A DNA stretch of 64,000 nt from Diabrotica undecimpunctata (GCF_040954645.1 NC_092807.1:51737481-51801480), one strand, 5' to 3'. Positions 21,621 through 33,754 are shown, numbered from the stretch's first letter. Program-made: numbers and translations. The notes: a model not told the origin generated them from the sequence alone.

Positions 21621-23740
21621 TCAACATTTTGAACTGAGGTAATAATTGTTTTTTTTTAATATATCCTCATCCTCTATGTTTCTCCTCCTTAAGCGATGGT
21701 ATTTATCTTCTGTAACCTGGTCCGGACTGGATGTTGGTATCAGCAACTGGACCAGCATTAACAACTCCCAGTTGTATAAAAGTGACAAGGGATGGTTTTC
21801 GCTCCGCACCGGCAACCATATGGATTGCAACAGATTAGTACCTGAACTTCGGTATCTTTCCCAAGATTTCCTCCACCATATTTCGGACAACCCTTCAATT
21901 CAATTGGCAGCATTCTAGTTTTAACATGGCTAATTTTTGCACGTTGGACTTCAGCACGTGCTATCTCAATTGAAGTATAGTTTTCTATACATCTTGGTAG
22001 GTAGGTTGGTCCATGGGCCAACTAACAAAGTATGCTTTGTTGGATGGACCAGTGAGTACTTATCTGGAAGTGCGATTTTATTTTCTTTAGTGGTAACACC
22101 ATCTCTCGCTATACTGGTATCTTCATATGCTCCTGAATTCTTCAAACATGAGTTCACGTACTTCTTGAACTTTGTTTACTTCCACTTCTTCTGGATTTGT
22201 GATTTCCTTCGAAAGGCGCCAGCTGATTCTGTTATCGGTTTTCCCCTCAAAATATTGACATCGTTAATCTTTTCCCTAATAAGGTTCGAACCTCTAAAGA
22301 ACTGCTGCAACTTAGGAGAACAACCTTTTCGCTTCTTCGAAGTATAGAGCGAGACTTTATCATTCTTCTTAAAACAATCTTGTTCGTTTTGGGTATCATA
22401 CCGCTTCTTCATTATATAGTTAGCGATCTAAAGATGGGAACGGACAAACTCGTGTATATCGTCCATTCTTCTTCGTAATTTGTTCACATAATCTTCATCA
22501 GCTACATCTTCTCCAGATCGACATCCAAACTTTAAATCACATTGACTTTTGCTGTTTGGCACGTTATTTCCTTAACAGCGGATCTGTAGGCCATTGCGAA
22601 GAACAGAAGGTACTGGTACCAGTCTCGCTGGTGATTGGACACCATTTTTGCCAAATACTTGCCAACTGTCTTATTGATTTGATCCACTACTACATTCGAT
22701 TGCGGGTGATAGGCTGTAGTTCTTGTTTTTTTTTATGTCCAGTCTACCGCAGATTCCCTGGAATAGTTCGCTCTCGAAGATCCTTTCTTGGTCACCATGG
22801 ATCTCTAAAGGCATTCTAAATCGGCTGATACACTCTTCGATCAACACATCGGCAATAGTGGCGGCCTTCTGATCTAAATTACGTAGATCTCAACCCGCTT
22901 TGTGAAGTATTTCATCATGACCAACATGTACTTGCAACAATTTTCACTTCCTGGAAATGGCCTGGCAATGCCCAAAGCTATTCTTTCAAACGGATTTCCA
23001 ATGTTGTATTGTATCACATCAGTCTTTTTTTTTTTCGGTAAGGTCCGTTACTCGTAGCACAGGTAGTACACTTCTTATACCAGACCTTTACATCGTCGGA
23101 ACTATTCATCCAATAAAACTATTCACGAATTTTCTGACTGGTTTTCTTTACACCAAAATGCCCTCCTGATGGACTGTGGTGTAACTGATGAAGTACTTCG
23201 GCTACTCTGCTCTTTGGAATCACCAACTCTGTTCTCTTCTTGTAGCCATCATCATTTCCCAGTACTCGTTTAATCAAGTCGTTCTTCACGATAAATGAGT
23301 CCCATTGGGCCCAATATGTTTTAACTACTGAGCATAGGTTTGATATTTCTTGCCAAGACGGTTTTCCTTTTTCCATTTTCGAATTTTCTGTAAAACTGGA
23401 TCTTTCTCTTGTTCTTCTCTAATCTTAGTAGGCGCCCACTTCTCGTTTATCACCGTTGTTCTGAGTACTTCTGCTTCCCTGGATTCTGTTTTGCTGCAGA
23501 GGGAACACCCTGCTGGACACTCTTCTAGAGAGAGAATCGGCTCCTTTGGCTAACTCCGGCCCAACGCTCAATATTGAAATCGTTCAATCTACCTGGCTAT
23601 CTGACCGTCTAGATTCTTAAACTGCTGGTGTGTTTCTTGGTTCGTGTTATACCTAGAATGCTTACTTTAACTGCGTACATGTCCCATTTTACCACAATTA
23701 CAGCAGCTTATGGTCTTCGTTTTCTTCAAAGGTCAGACAT
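21621..23740 (-). pseudogene. Decayed Ty3/gypsy retrotransposon (gag knuckle and integrase)
   Basis: On the minus strand from 23740: a CCHC-type knuckle start (C-C-N-C-G-K-M-G-H), then after a deletion the integrase N-terminal zinc region (23376-23119, E-V-L-H-Q-L-H-H-S-P-S-G-G-H-F-G). The integrase core is frame-shifted (Y-M-L-V-M-M-K-Y-F-T-K near 22930). A post-integrase segment follows at 22412-22176 (N-D-K-V-S-L-Y-T-S-K-K-R-K-G). Protease and RT are absent. No LTRs could be paired. Multiple stops show it is long dead. The portion 21621-22000 is probably part of it but has no diagnostic motif. Confidence 0.75.
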
Positions 23741-23918
23741 TTTTTGGACAGACCTCGTATATTACAAATTTCTCTAATTGCTGCTAACTTGTTTTTATTC
23801 GCGTCTTCATTTTTTTCTCGTTGTTTCCTCATCAAACCTTACAAACAAAAACGACCCATGTTCACTGTATAATGAAAAATATCAGGTACTCTTCCATCAC
23901 TTGTAAAAAGAAAAGTTA

Positions 23919-25168
23919 TGGGAGAATTGGCTAATGGTGCGCGTCGAGTAATTGTGCGCACCGATGTTTCTAATCTCCTATTTAATAATATAGCCTAAAC
24001 TATATTGTCGCGTCATCTATTAGCAACTGCCAGATCTATTCCACACAAACGAACGTCGGGAGATACTTTACCGGTTAAGTTGGCAGTTATCGTTTAAATG
24101 TTTTCACGGGGCGTGTTATTGTTTTTGTGTCAAAAAATAAGCTTGTAAGTTTTTTTCTTGATATAAATATATATAGTTTAAAAAGTATATATCTATACAC
24201 GTTATTTTTTTACCATTTTAGCCGTGTGACATGTTGCGCCGTCTTATTGAAATGACAGCTTCTGTACATATTGATTGTTCAATTGGGGAATGAAAAAGGC
24301 AGTACTCATAGTGGTCACCATTGACTGTAACGTCCTTCCAGCATTGTTTTTGAAGAAATACGGTCCAATGATTCCACCAGACCATAAAGCACACCAAATA
24401 GTTTTTCTGGATGGAATGATTTCTTAACATACATTTTTGAGGATTATACTAACTCCAAATAGGGCAGTTTTGTTTGTTGATGTAGCCATTCAACCAAAAG
24501 TGAGCTTCGTTTACTCGCCGAATCTACGCCTTGCTAGATGATGATGTACCTTCAATTCTTGCATGATTTCTATTTGTAAGCACGCAAAGCAAGATCTTTC
24601 GGCAAAATCTTCCATAAAGTGGATGGACACGTATCCAACTGCTGTGCACGATGCCAGATAGACTGATTCTGGTCTTCTTGTATGCTAGCTCGACAGCAAC
24701 AACTTCTTCTGTACGCATACGACGTGTTTGTGGATGCATATTATCATTTAAATTAAACGTGGAGCAAAAACGTTTCACAGTTAATTGAATTACTTGCTCT
24801 GATGGAATATTATGTTAACCATAAAATGGACGTAGTGCGCGATACGTATTGAGAACCGAACCACAATTTTTGAAATAAATTTGTACAATTTGGGAGCGTT
24901 GTTCAGGTGTCAAGTCTATTCATGCTGAAATGCCAAACTAAACTTAACATAAATCACTTGACAACTGTCAAAATGGCCGACAGTTAAAAAAGTGTTACCA
25001 AATTTCGCCTCTCACAGATCTACTGTTCAACCATTCACTGAATGCGGTACCTACCAATATACCTAGGACCTTAAAGTATATCTTCACAAAAGTTGGAAAC
25101 TGAAATGTTTTAAGTTTTTGCAATATCCTGAATTAACCTTAGGTGCGCACCAATAGCCGACTCTCCTC
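23919..25168 (-). mobile_element. Mariner-like DNA transposon with TIRs
   Basis: A 1250 bp element bounded by TA (23917-23918 and 25169-25170). The 24 bp ends are inverted copies with 19 matches, each running into ggctaNtggtgcgc. The transposase remnant reads minus strand from about 24935 (L-T-P-E-Q-R-S-Q-I-V) through the helix-turn-helix region to G-P-Y-F-F-K-N-N-A-G near 24350 and D-G-A-T-C-H near 24230, with stops and shifts. The last acidic catalytic segment is missing. Non-autonomous. Confidence 0.75.
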
Positions 25169-26005
25169 TAATACATTGTTAGATTTCATCAAATAAATAT
25201 GGGACCAATAAAGTTCTTAGCTCGATATTTATGTCTTTATTATAAGATGGAAAGAGTTTTTTAAACTTTGACCGACCTTTTTCAATCTTTGTATTAGCTT
25301 GTGTGAGAAGAATTTGCCGCATTTCATCAGCCACAAACAAATTCCATGGTTACAAATTATTAAAATCAGGATTTCTTGGCAGAATTTTTGAATTACAAAT
25401 GCAGATGTCATTGCAGAAGAGTAATGGTGTACATACTGTGAACTGTGAATTGTGACTAAATTTATTTTGGTAATAACTTTTGAAGAGTAATTTCGGTTTG
25501 TCTCATACTTTTAACATCAACGTCTTCCAGTCCTTTTTTTCCGTCAGATGATACTTTGGAATCGTTGCCTTGGTCACTCGATATAAATCAATCGCATTCG
25601 TCAAGATGCGTGTCGTTTACTATTTGCAATTCGTTGTCAGAAGTATATTCATATTAGAATTCTTATTATTTGTTACTGAAATATAATATAAATAACTCCT
25701 AATATAAAAGTAAACACTTGTATTTTGTGTCTGTAAATATTATTTAAAAAAAAAAGTGAAAACAAATTTCAGATAAACTTACTTTGAAATAATTTTCCAT
25801 ATATCTGGTGGTTATAGTGGTAGTGGATATAGAGGTGGTTATAGTGTTAGCTTTTGTAGCTCTTGACTTAAGGTATCGATATTATAGATAACATCAAATA
25901 ACCTTTGAAAATGACAACCCAACGATTAGTGTCAAATTAAAATTTTTGTAAAACTGAAATTCCAGATCTAAATTCTAGTAATTAACAATAAAAGTAAAGA
26001 AATCA
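25169..26005. other. Between mariner element and NEDD8-like gene 2
   Basis: Mostly AT-rich. The frame at 25411-25229 (minus) has no assigned family. A short Gly-Tyr-rich open segment occurs at 25815-25874. No promoter motif is clear before 26006. Confidence 0.35.
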
Positions 26006-26239
26006 ATGAAACTGAGGATAAAACCCGTAGCTGCAGCTGAAGAAGTCATAGAGGTAGACCCCACAGAAACAATAGAGAGCATCAAATTAAAACTTGAAAA
26101 TATATTTACAGAATACCCGTATTCTCAACAACGACTCATTTACGGAGGAAAATTTTTGAAAAATGACAAAACTATCGAATACTACAAAATTAAAAATGGA
26201 TGCCTAGTAAATCTTGTAAAAGCTTTAAGAAGTGCTTAA
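26006..26239 (+). CDS. NEDD8-like ubiquitin-fold protein 2, no C-terminal Gly-Gly
   Basis: A 77-residue single-exon frame with a full-length but strongly diverged ubiquitin fold. The anchors are S-Q-Q-R-L-I-Y-G-G-K at 40-49, L-K-N-D-K-T at 51-56, Y-K-I-K at 60-63 and L-V-K-A-L-R at 70-75. The A-L-R immediately before the end is the NEDD8 signature, but the last two residues are Ser-Ala, so the Gly-Gly needed for activation and conjugation is gone. His68 is replaced by Asn. It lies 5 kb from the first copy on the same strand, in the same Nanp intron, and shares the order of its blocks, so the two are probably related by duplication or by separate retroposition of one source gene. It could be a non-conjugating binding domain or a decaying copy; the intact frame favours recent function. 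Confidence 0.75.
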   Translation: MKLRIKPVAAAEEVIEVDPTETIESIKLKLENIFTEYPYSQQRLIYGGKFLKNDKTIEYYKIKNGCLVNLVKALRSA

Positions 26240-27120
26240 ACATGCTAGAATCATTTATACTAGATTTAAACTGTAAATATTACTTTGTCTGGTTTGTAAT
26301 TATTTTATATGCTTGGTATTTTATATATAAAAGAAAGACGTAAAATTTGAAGTCTTGATTTTTTATGACCACCCATAAGTTTTTGAACTAATAAAATTAT
26401 AAATAAATTAATAATTACTTTATTCTTCTTCGCCTTTTGAATATGTATTATTTAGTTTTTTTTATAAATCGGAATATATCGAACTTTTTATCATTTCCAA
26501 TCCATGTATCTCACAAATCTGAGCTTTTCTGGTATGTCTACTGTCAAGAATATTGTTAGAATTATTAGATAATGAAATATATTTGTGCGCTAATTATTTT
26601 TACTAAATAGATTAACTATTTACACAGGTTTTCTGGAAGAGGTATTATGTGAAGTCCTGGAAAATGTTCCATTAAATATTAGACCATGTATATGGTAACA
26701 GCACAATGAAGCATTTATTTTGCTGCAGAGAATAGTAATTTATTGTATTTCAATGTTTAAGTGTGGAATTTTTTAAATAGTTTTAAAATAAAATTAGGAA
26801 ATATATTAAATAAATCCAATCACAAAAAAATTGGCAAAAAAACAAGAATGATTTAGCAAATCGTTAACATCTTTAATTTCGATTGAAAATTAATAATTCA
26901 ACTAGCCGATGAATGGCAAGGATTTTGATTTGAAGAAATCATTAGAATATCACATTTGACCGTGAGATCCTACTGCTATGAAGGAGAAATGTGGCGCGGA
27001 TCATGTTGGAACCAATTACGTGTAACAACGTCATTGATTGTAACGATGAGCCTTTTAATCACAACTTTTTGTGCACATGCGTCAATTTCAGACTTTTTTC
27101 GTACCGTTTTTTTTTGTAAA
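26240..27120. other. Intronic sequence without gene
   Basis: AT-rich; no coding signal that I can support. Confidence 0.4.
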
Positions 27121-27700
27121 TAAGCATGTTAAGGAGTTACATAGATCTTGTATTTTCAAAAAATCGATTAATTTTTATTCCATGTGAAAGTACAGTACTT
27201 CACGAGTATTCGCACCAAATTTGAAGTAAATTCGAGCAGATTTTAATAACGCGTGGTCCCGTACGGGCCCTCTCAATTTAAAAATTTCAAACACGTTTTT
27301 CTCGAAACTTTGGTTTTTTCGCGCGTTCTCGAGAGCTAATCAGCAGATTTTGCTGAATTTTTGGACAGTTCATCTGTTTCTTGATTGAACGAAGCGATTT
27401 TCAATCGGTCGACTCGTTCTTGTTTTATACGAAACATTTTTTTTTAACCGTGAGAATCGGAAAAATGTAAAAAATATCAGACAATTCATTCGGTCGGATG
27501 AACGAATCGGTCGATTCGTTCTCGAGAAATCGTATCTACCGCACAGAAAAACAACGTTACGAGAAAAACTGTTACTACAAAAATTTAATGTGAATACTCT
27601 TGAAGTACCTACTAGACTTTCATAGGGAATAAAAAAATAAATCGATCTTTTGAAAATGTAACCCTTTGAAATACCTGTGAACACATAATTAAGATAAAAA
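27121..27700. repeat. Dispersed repeat, copy A
   Basis: Shares the perfect 20-mer aaggagttacatagatcttg (27131-27150) with 37881-37900. Near its other end it shares the block ttcgttctcgagaaat...ctaccgca (27515-27550) with 40347-40378. A further block, cgttcttgttttatacgaa, matches 40240-40265 in inverted orientation. No coding. Confidence 0.4.
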
Positions 27701-28319
27701 AAACACTAAGGAAAGTATAGTTATTGAAGAAAAAAACGAAAAAAAAAATTTCTCAATTAGCAAATAATTTTTTTAATCGTTTATTAGATATTATGTTATC
27801 TGTGGGAAAAATAAAAACGAAGCGGTGTTGTTATGGGGTATAAAAGAGTTATACACGCTATCAACAGGTAAGTACATTATTCCTGCTTGCATATTTGTCA
27901 ATTGACATGATTTAGAATTAAAATTTTTAGACATTATTTGTATAGTAAATAAGTAATAAAGTCTAACCTATCAATTAGCTCATTTCTTTTTCCTTTTTGT
28001 GGAAGCACCATTAACGATTTTTTATCATGATTAAATTAATTGTGGAAATAATACTGCGTTCCCAACCATTTTTGACCCCAATATTTAAAACAGTACGAAA
28101 CTATTGAATTGCCGCTGTTTCAAAATGGCAGTTACGCTTGCGCTCATCACATGATGAGAAGGCTTAATCTACTACAGAGATTCTTAAAACGAAACAAAAA
28201 AAATAGAAAAATCCGTTAAAATGCTAACTAAAAGTGGATGGCAAAATAATTCAGTGAAAAAGGAAATTTAAATAAGTACTTGAAAACACTGGGACATAGC
28301 TATAGTGATATCATCATTC
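27701..28319. other. Intronic sequence without gene
   Basis: AT-rich; no feature that I can support. Confidence 0.4.
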
Positions 28320-29290
28320 CCTTTACCCTTATTTTTATGGTAGGTTCAACTTCCCAATTTTACTTGAATCTTGGGAGATAGCAATTCCCTTGTCAGACAT
28401 ATCCTACCAAGTGTTCTTTAATCTTCCTTTCCTATTGCTTCCAAGAACTTGGAACTGACCATCTTTGTATTGGCCCTTAACCTATGCATTTTGGCATTAA
28501 TTGGTGCCACCTTTAGACTTCCATCAATATATAAATTAAACCTTTTTTGTCACTCCACTCATCCATCGCATTCTTATTTCTGCCACATGCACTCTGCATT
28601 ACTGTTCCTAGATAAAACTTTTTCTTCGAGAGCTTGTCTCCACTACTCCAGTATTTTGCTTTAAATCCCTTTCAATATTTCCTACTAAAACTACATCATC
28701 AGCATATATTAAGTACTAGCTAATTTTACCCTGTAGTTTCACTGTTATATAAACTAACACTAATAAGAATAAATAAGGATTAAGAATTGAACCCTTATGT
28801 ATATTATTTTATATTATAATATTAATTTCACATAAAACTTAACCATCCCACTTGTAATAACACTATAATAGTAGTATTATAGTTGTTGCTGCTTCATTAT
28901 ATATCTGACACAATCTTTAGATGCTTCTTCTTCTTAATTCAGACAAGACATGTTTATCTGTGGCACTTGGTCATAAGACCTTTGTACCATCTTCACATGC
29001 TTATCAGTGACTTTTTGAGTGGTTAATACAAAATCCCTTAAGGAATTCTATCATATGATTTCTCAAGATAAATAAATGTCGTGAGCTTTTTAGTTTCTTT
29101 GTCTCACATACATTCAAATTCGTTTTCTGCAATTTAATTTCTTCGTGCATCTGCCTATAAATTATTCTCTTCCATATTTTCATAGTGAGAATAATATCTG
29201 AATATCTTTTCCAACACACTACTGATGCAACCAAAATGCTTATAACCCACACCCACTTAAATTTGTTCATACAGTAAAAAGTGCACTGTC
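28320..29290 (-). pseudogene. LINE reverse-transcriptase fragment
   Basis: The minus strand contains R-Q-M-H-E-E-I-K near 29150 and F-I-Y-L-E-K-S-Y-D-R-I-P (29080-29045), the RT motif usually written D-L-E-K-A-Y-D-R-V-P. The catalytic box Y-A-D-D-V-V-L-V-G lies near 28710-28680. Frames are broken many times. Insect RTE/Jockey-like. Confidence 0.7.
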
Positions 29291-30187
29291 AGCCAGTTTA
29301 TTGTGCCTCTATCCCGCCACTAGGAGGCACAAAATGGGATAACTTTAGAGATGTAGAAGTGAAAATTATACAACAGATAAATAAAGGAAACATAATAGCA
29401 GATGTCTTAAATATACAATCTGGTACAATAAATGTCACACAAAAATACAAGTGTTAAAATTGCAAGGAAGCAGCGTGGTAGGTTATGAACAGGTTATGAA
29501 GTAGGTTAAGAACTGGATACTAGACACAAAAAATAAGTGGCACAGCTGCATAATTATGTGGAATGGGAGGTAACACATTAGTAACAATAGTTTGAGATCG
29601 CCCAAACTTCAGAAGAAATATAGGAAGGTCAAGAAAAAATGGAGTATCTGTACTATTTTGAGTACTTTTAAAATTCAAAGGTTTCATGAAACACTGTTTT
29701 GTAAAATAATTATCCATACAATAAACTAAAAATTAATAAACCTCAAAATTCTGTGTAAATTAAAACATTTATTATTATTTAAAATGCATATTACAATTGA
29801 TTTATTAAAAATATTTGAGTCAAAATACTGAACATTTTGATTGAAAACACAAATCTAGAGTTAGTCACTACATTCTTAGACTGTCAACTTAGTACTTACA
29901 CTGGGATTTTATTAATATCACAGTCCTGGTTTTAATCCAGATAAAAGTGTTTAAAAAGCACTTCCGAATATTCTGTGGTACAATGATAGATCATTTTAGC
30001 ACAATTTTTTTAAAAATATTGGTATAAATAAAAGCTTCAAATTCTAAAAAAACCTATTATACCAGAGGGCTAATTATATAAAGAATTAAATTTTTACATC
30101 TACTAATACAATTCTCCCTTTTTAAGAACACCTCATTTAGATCAATTTTTTGAGTTTATGATGCCTTTGTGTAGATTAGATTATGTA
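29291..30187. other. FTSJ1 3' flank, no intact gene
   Basis: The plus strand at 29338-29456 reads R-D-V-E-V-K-I-I-Q-Q-I-N-K-G-N, reminiscent of a Tc1 helix-turn-helix start, but it is too short to call. AT-rich tracts at 29760-29810 contain candidate poly(A) signals for the methyltransferase gene. Confidence 0.35.
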
Positions 30188-31519
30188 CTAATCAAAATAA
30201 TTACAATTACATGAAGTTCCAGTAACTTTCATTCTTTCTAAACACACTTGAATCAGTTCTGGATCTGTATACTCGTCTTCATAGAAAAACTGAAGGCTAG
30301 TTCCTTCTTGTTGTTCAGTTTCCGTTTCCAGACTTTTATTTGCAGATTGCTGTTTTAATTTGGTTGTTTTCTGAAGCAAATCAAAGTATGGACCATTATC
30401 CAAAATTGTATGTGTTTTTCCCACTTCAGTTTTACCATAATCATCATCAGATGATTCATCATCCTCCAATTCTTTAGGTGTAATTGTCTTTTTAGTTGAT
30501 GTAAGTCCTCCAAGACCTGCCTGCTTTACAGCATCATCTATTTTTTTCAGATATTGGTCAATATATTCTTTATCTGTTTTTAAAGTATTATGGAATGAGT
30601 AGGCTGGTGCAATTGGAGGTTGAACTGGAGGTCTGTATTGATAAGGCTTCTCTCCTTGTAACTGCAATGGATATGTAGTATCTGAATCAAATGCACTTAC
30701 ATCACCACAGACTACAAAAGGAATTATAACTCTATTCACCCCAGTGAGTGAATTAAAATCCCGATGAGATACATCTAAATAAGGTGTCATAAGTTTTGGA
30801 TCAAAACCCTCTGGTGGGCTATAATTTCTACAAACAACAAATGATTCTATACTAGAATTTCTGGAACTACTGGGCTTAGCAATATCAACTTCTTTAAATA
30901 ATGTCAATAATTGATTAGTAAGCAAATCATTATCTTTTCCACGAAATATTTTTGCAACAAAAGTACCACCTGGTTTTAAAACATTGCAACAAATGTGTAA
31001 TGCGCCTAATAATAACTGTGCCTGAATGTAAATATCCATACTATGTAGTCCTGTTACATCTGGTGCTCCATCACATACCACTAAGTCTGCATGATCACCT
31101 TCAAAATGTCCAATAATTTGCTGTGCAGTTGAATATTTGGTGATGTCTCCTTGAATCTGAATAACACCTGGAAGTGGGGACATCGGCTGTAAATCAACCG
31201 CCACGATTTTAACATTATCATTTTTAGAGGATGATTCACTAGGTTTGAGTTCATCTGACTTACTTTGCAATTCTATATCACTATAAAACAGATAACACGT
31301 GTCCCTTATATCAATGGATTCTCCTTGGTATAACTTTCTTGATAAAACTTGGCTCCAACTTCCGGGAGCAGCACATAAATCTACAGCTCTAGTCACACCA
31401 TCAAAAATATTGTATTTTTCGTCAATCTGAAGTAGTTTAAAAGCACTTCTTGCTCGCCATCCTTGTTCTTTCGCTTTTCGATAATATATATCACGTTTAT
31501 CTTTTGATACTTTCCCCAT
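30188..31519 (-). CDS. Ftsj1: FTSJ1/Trm7-type tRNA 2'-O-methyltransferase
   Basis: 443 residues, no introns. Family members methylate the 2'-OH of anticodon-loop nucleotides 32 and/or 34 of some tRNAs, using S-adenosylmethionine. Seen here: the start [13 protein letters not shown], the SAM loop [11 protein letters not shown] at 47-57, and the K-D-K-E tetrad at Lys28, Asp150 (V-V-C-D-G-A-P-D), Lys190 (F-V-A-K-I-F-R-G) and Glu225 (N-S-S-I-E-S-F). An insertion of roughly 35 residues (about 66-104) lies between the first two strands of the Rossmann fold; a shorter insertion here occurs in one fly paralogue. The tail (about 330-443) is acidic and low in complexity and likely binds partners. The ATG follows a Kozak-like context. 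The gene lies inside the 17.8 kb Nanp intron on the same strand, so it needs its own promoter. All catalytic residues are intact. Confidence 0.95.
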   Translation of the reverse strand: MGKVSKDKRDIYYRKAKEQGWRARSAFKLLQIDEKYNIFDGVTRAVDLCAAPGSWSQVLSRKLYQGESIDIRDTCYLFYSDIELQSKSDELKPSESSSKNDNVKIVAVDLQPMSPLPGVIQIQGDITKYSTAQQIIGHFEGDHADLVVCDGAPDVTGLHSMDIYIQAQLLLGALHICCNVLKPGGTFVAKIFRGKDNDLLTNQLLTLFKEVDIAKPSSSRNSSIESFVVCRNYSPPEGFDPKLMTPYLDVSHRDFNSLTGVNRVIIPFVVCGDVSAFDSDTTYPLQLQGEKPYQYRPPVQPPIAPAYSFHNTLKTDKEYIDQYLKKIDDAVKQAGLGGLTSTKKTITPKELEDDESSDDDYGKTEVGKTHTILDNGPYFDLLQKTTKLKQQSANKSLETETEQQEGTSLQFFYEDEYTDPELIQVCLERMKVTGTSCNCNYFD

Positions 31520-32855
31520 GCTGCTTAAACGTGCACAAAATATTTATTTAAAACGGCTGTTTTGTTAAGTTTTAAATCTAATAACACAAAAACACAAGAG
31601 CAGGCTTAATTAAATTATAGGTTATGTTAACATTAAATTTTATCTTCTTTCATAATATCAAAGAATATAGGATAACTGGATGTCACTGTCAGTAAAAATA
31701 TTTTTGTATAATTCCGTCACATCCTAAATATAGGCAATCAACATGACATACACAAAATGTAGGCAACTAAATATCATTTTTATTTATTGAGTTTTTATAT
31801 TTATATCATATTACCTACTTCTGTAGATTATTTATATAGGTTAAAAAGTAGATTTATGTTCTTCAGCTTAAAACTGGTCGTTTCAATTTGCTCCAATTTG
31901 CGCAATATTCGAAAATACTTTAATAGTTTAGCCTTTGGTAAATTAATCTTTTTGTTTGGTTCTAGGCACAAATACTTTTGACCAATGCAAGATCTTGACG
32001 GTTTACTTCTTGTTCTAATGAATTACAACATAGATAATCTTATTTAAAAGATTGTCCTTATAGCCTGTATTTTGTTTTGAAAATTTATTGGTTATTTATG
32101 ATTTGAATCATGAATCTTTAATTTCACCTTTTAGATGATGACCAGGGTTTTATTGTTAGGACATTTTGATGCTTTCATGCCAGGTAAAAGTTAAATTTAA
32201 TAAACGCTAAATACTTCAAAAACAAATTCGCTTATAATACTATAAAATCATATTATTTTTTATATTTGCATGTAGAAAAGAAAATCTTTAAGCATAGTTG
32301 CGAATAACAATCATTTTATCGTAATAATGATAATTTATGTTATATTTTTTAAGATCTGAGGCTACTAAAATCAATTCTGGAACCTTTCGAGAATACCAAC
32401 AATAAAATACAAATATCAATGAATCTTTGACGCAGTATCAGTCTAAACTTTTCTGGAATCTTCCTGTCACACAATAATAGAAAATGTAATGTATGTAGGT
32501 ATATTGGTAGCAATTTCAACATCTTCAATGGGTTTAAAGACATATATTCCCACATATTGTTAAAATCAGACTGATATGGTTGTGAACATAATAAATACTA
32601 CGCAATTTTATCAGTAGCGAATTATAATATGCGCTATTAAATTTTATGTGTATGTGTCTGTATATGAATCTGCATTTGTGTGTGAGACTGGGATAAGTCA
32701 TTTGGTAATACCATTTTAAAACATGAAAAATTACTATTCGAGACAGGCTAATCACATGAATAAATAGTTCTATTACAGTATGCATATCAAAATACACCGC
32801 TCTAATTGATGCGCAAATGTCCAGAATATTTGGTAATATAAATATTTTTACATAC
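31520..32855. other. Region upstream of FTSJ1, no other gene
   Basis: Presumably holds the FTSJ1 promoter and 5' UTR. No TATA box stands out. The remainder up to the Nanp donor (GTATG, 32851-32855) is AT-rich. Confidence 0.4.
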
Positions 32856-33030
32856 TTGATAAATGTATATACTTGTCACCAAGTGCTTCTTTCCATAACA
32901 ATATTCTCCACTCGTGAAGATCCATTGCGGAATTCTCTGGACACTGTCTGAACATTTTTAAATATCTCTTGCAAATTTTATTTGCTTTTTCCAGAGATAC
33001 AGAATAGTGCTTGATTAGAATTTCCCTTAT
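32856..33030 (-). CDS. Nanp: N-acylneuraminate-9-phosphatase, first visible exon
   Basis: 175 bp (58 codons plus one base). The acceptor TTTTTTTAG lies just upstream and the donor A|GTATGT just downstream. It encodes I-R-E-I-L-I-K-H-Y-S-V ... W-R-I-L-L-W-K-E-A-L-G, the cap-domain helices of the HAD phosphatase. Its last base plus the first two of the exon at 15065 give Asn, then E-I-Y-Q-H-W-L-D-L-R-Y, so the junction is phase-consistent. The exon starts in phase 0 and lacks the initiator Met and the DxDxT motif, which must lie in a further upstream exon. I looked between 33 kb and 64 kb on this strand and did not find it. Confidence 0.85.
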
Positions 33031-33606
33031 CTAAAAAAAAAACAAAATTATTTCTCAGAAGGATAATCATTTCATTAACAAGATAATCTCTCATCATATT
33101 GAACCAATCTATACATACATTGAATTAAATTTTTAGAAAATATTTCTGATTTAATCCGGCTATTAGGATTATTATTGTTTGTGAGTAAAGTTTATGCGTA
33201 GATTGCACATAACATGGTCGTTTCATTTCGTAGACATTTCTACATTGCGACTTAAAATGATGACCTCTGACATAGCCACACATGCCTGGAGACGGCTAAT
33301 GATACCTGAATGTAGCAGGATATCCTTATCCTTAGCTTTCACTCGGTCATGCTCTTCTACAGAATAATTAACGACCACGACTGAACAAAAAGAGCTCCTC
33401 CACTACGACAAGATCTTCTACGTCTCTCGGAGAGGAAGTAATTACCTACTGTTAGAAAGTTATAAATATTCTTAAAATATTATGTATAATAACATAATTA
33501 TTATAATTAGAGGAAAGGCACCAAATTTAAAAACAAATATAAAACAGTACATTCAAAAGTTTTTAAAACATTTATTTCCAAAACTTAAATTTAATGTTTC
33601 TAGAAT

Positions 33607-33610
<4 letters not shown>
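33031..33610. other. Nanp upstream intron, no gene
   Basis: Nothing coding. A moderately GC-rich block at 33240-33440 is unexplained. Confidence 0.4.

Positions 33611-33680
<70 letters not shown>
33611..33680. repeat. (AT)n microsatellite
   Basis: 70 bp of pure AT dinucleotides. The Tyr-Ile frames across it are artefacts of the repeat. Confidence 0.95.
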
Positions 33681-33685
<5 letters not shown>

Positions 33686-33754
33686 TAATAAAACATATAT
33701 TTTTGCCAAAAAAGTATAATGTAATTTTTTTGCGACATTTAATGTTAAAAATAA

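Noticed and set aside
22176..23376. Working gypsy integrase
   Set aside because: Stops and frameshifts interrupt the core, and no protease or RT is attached.
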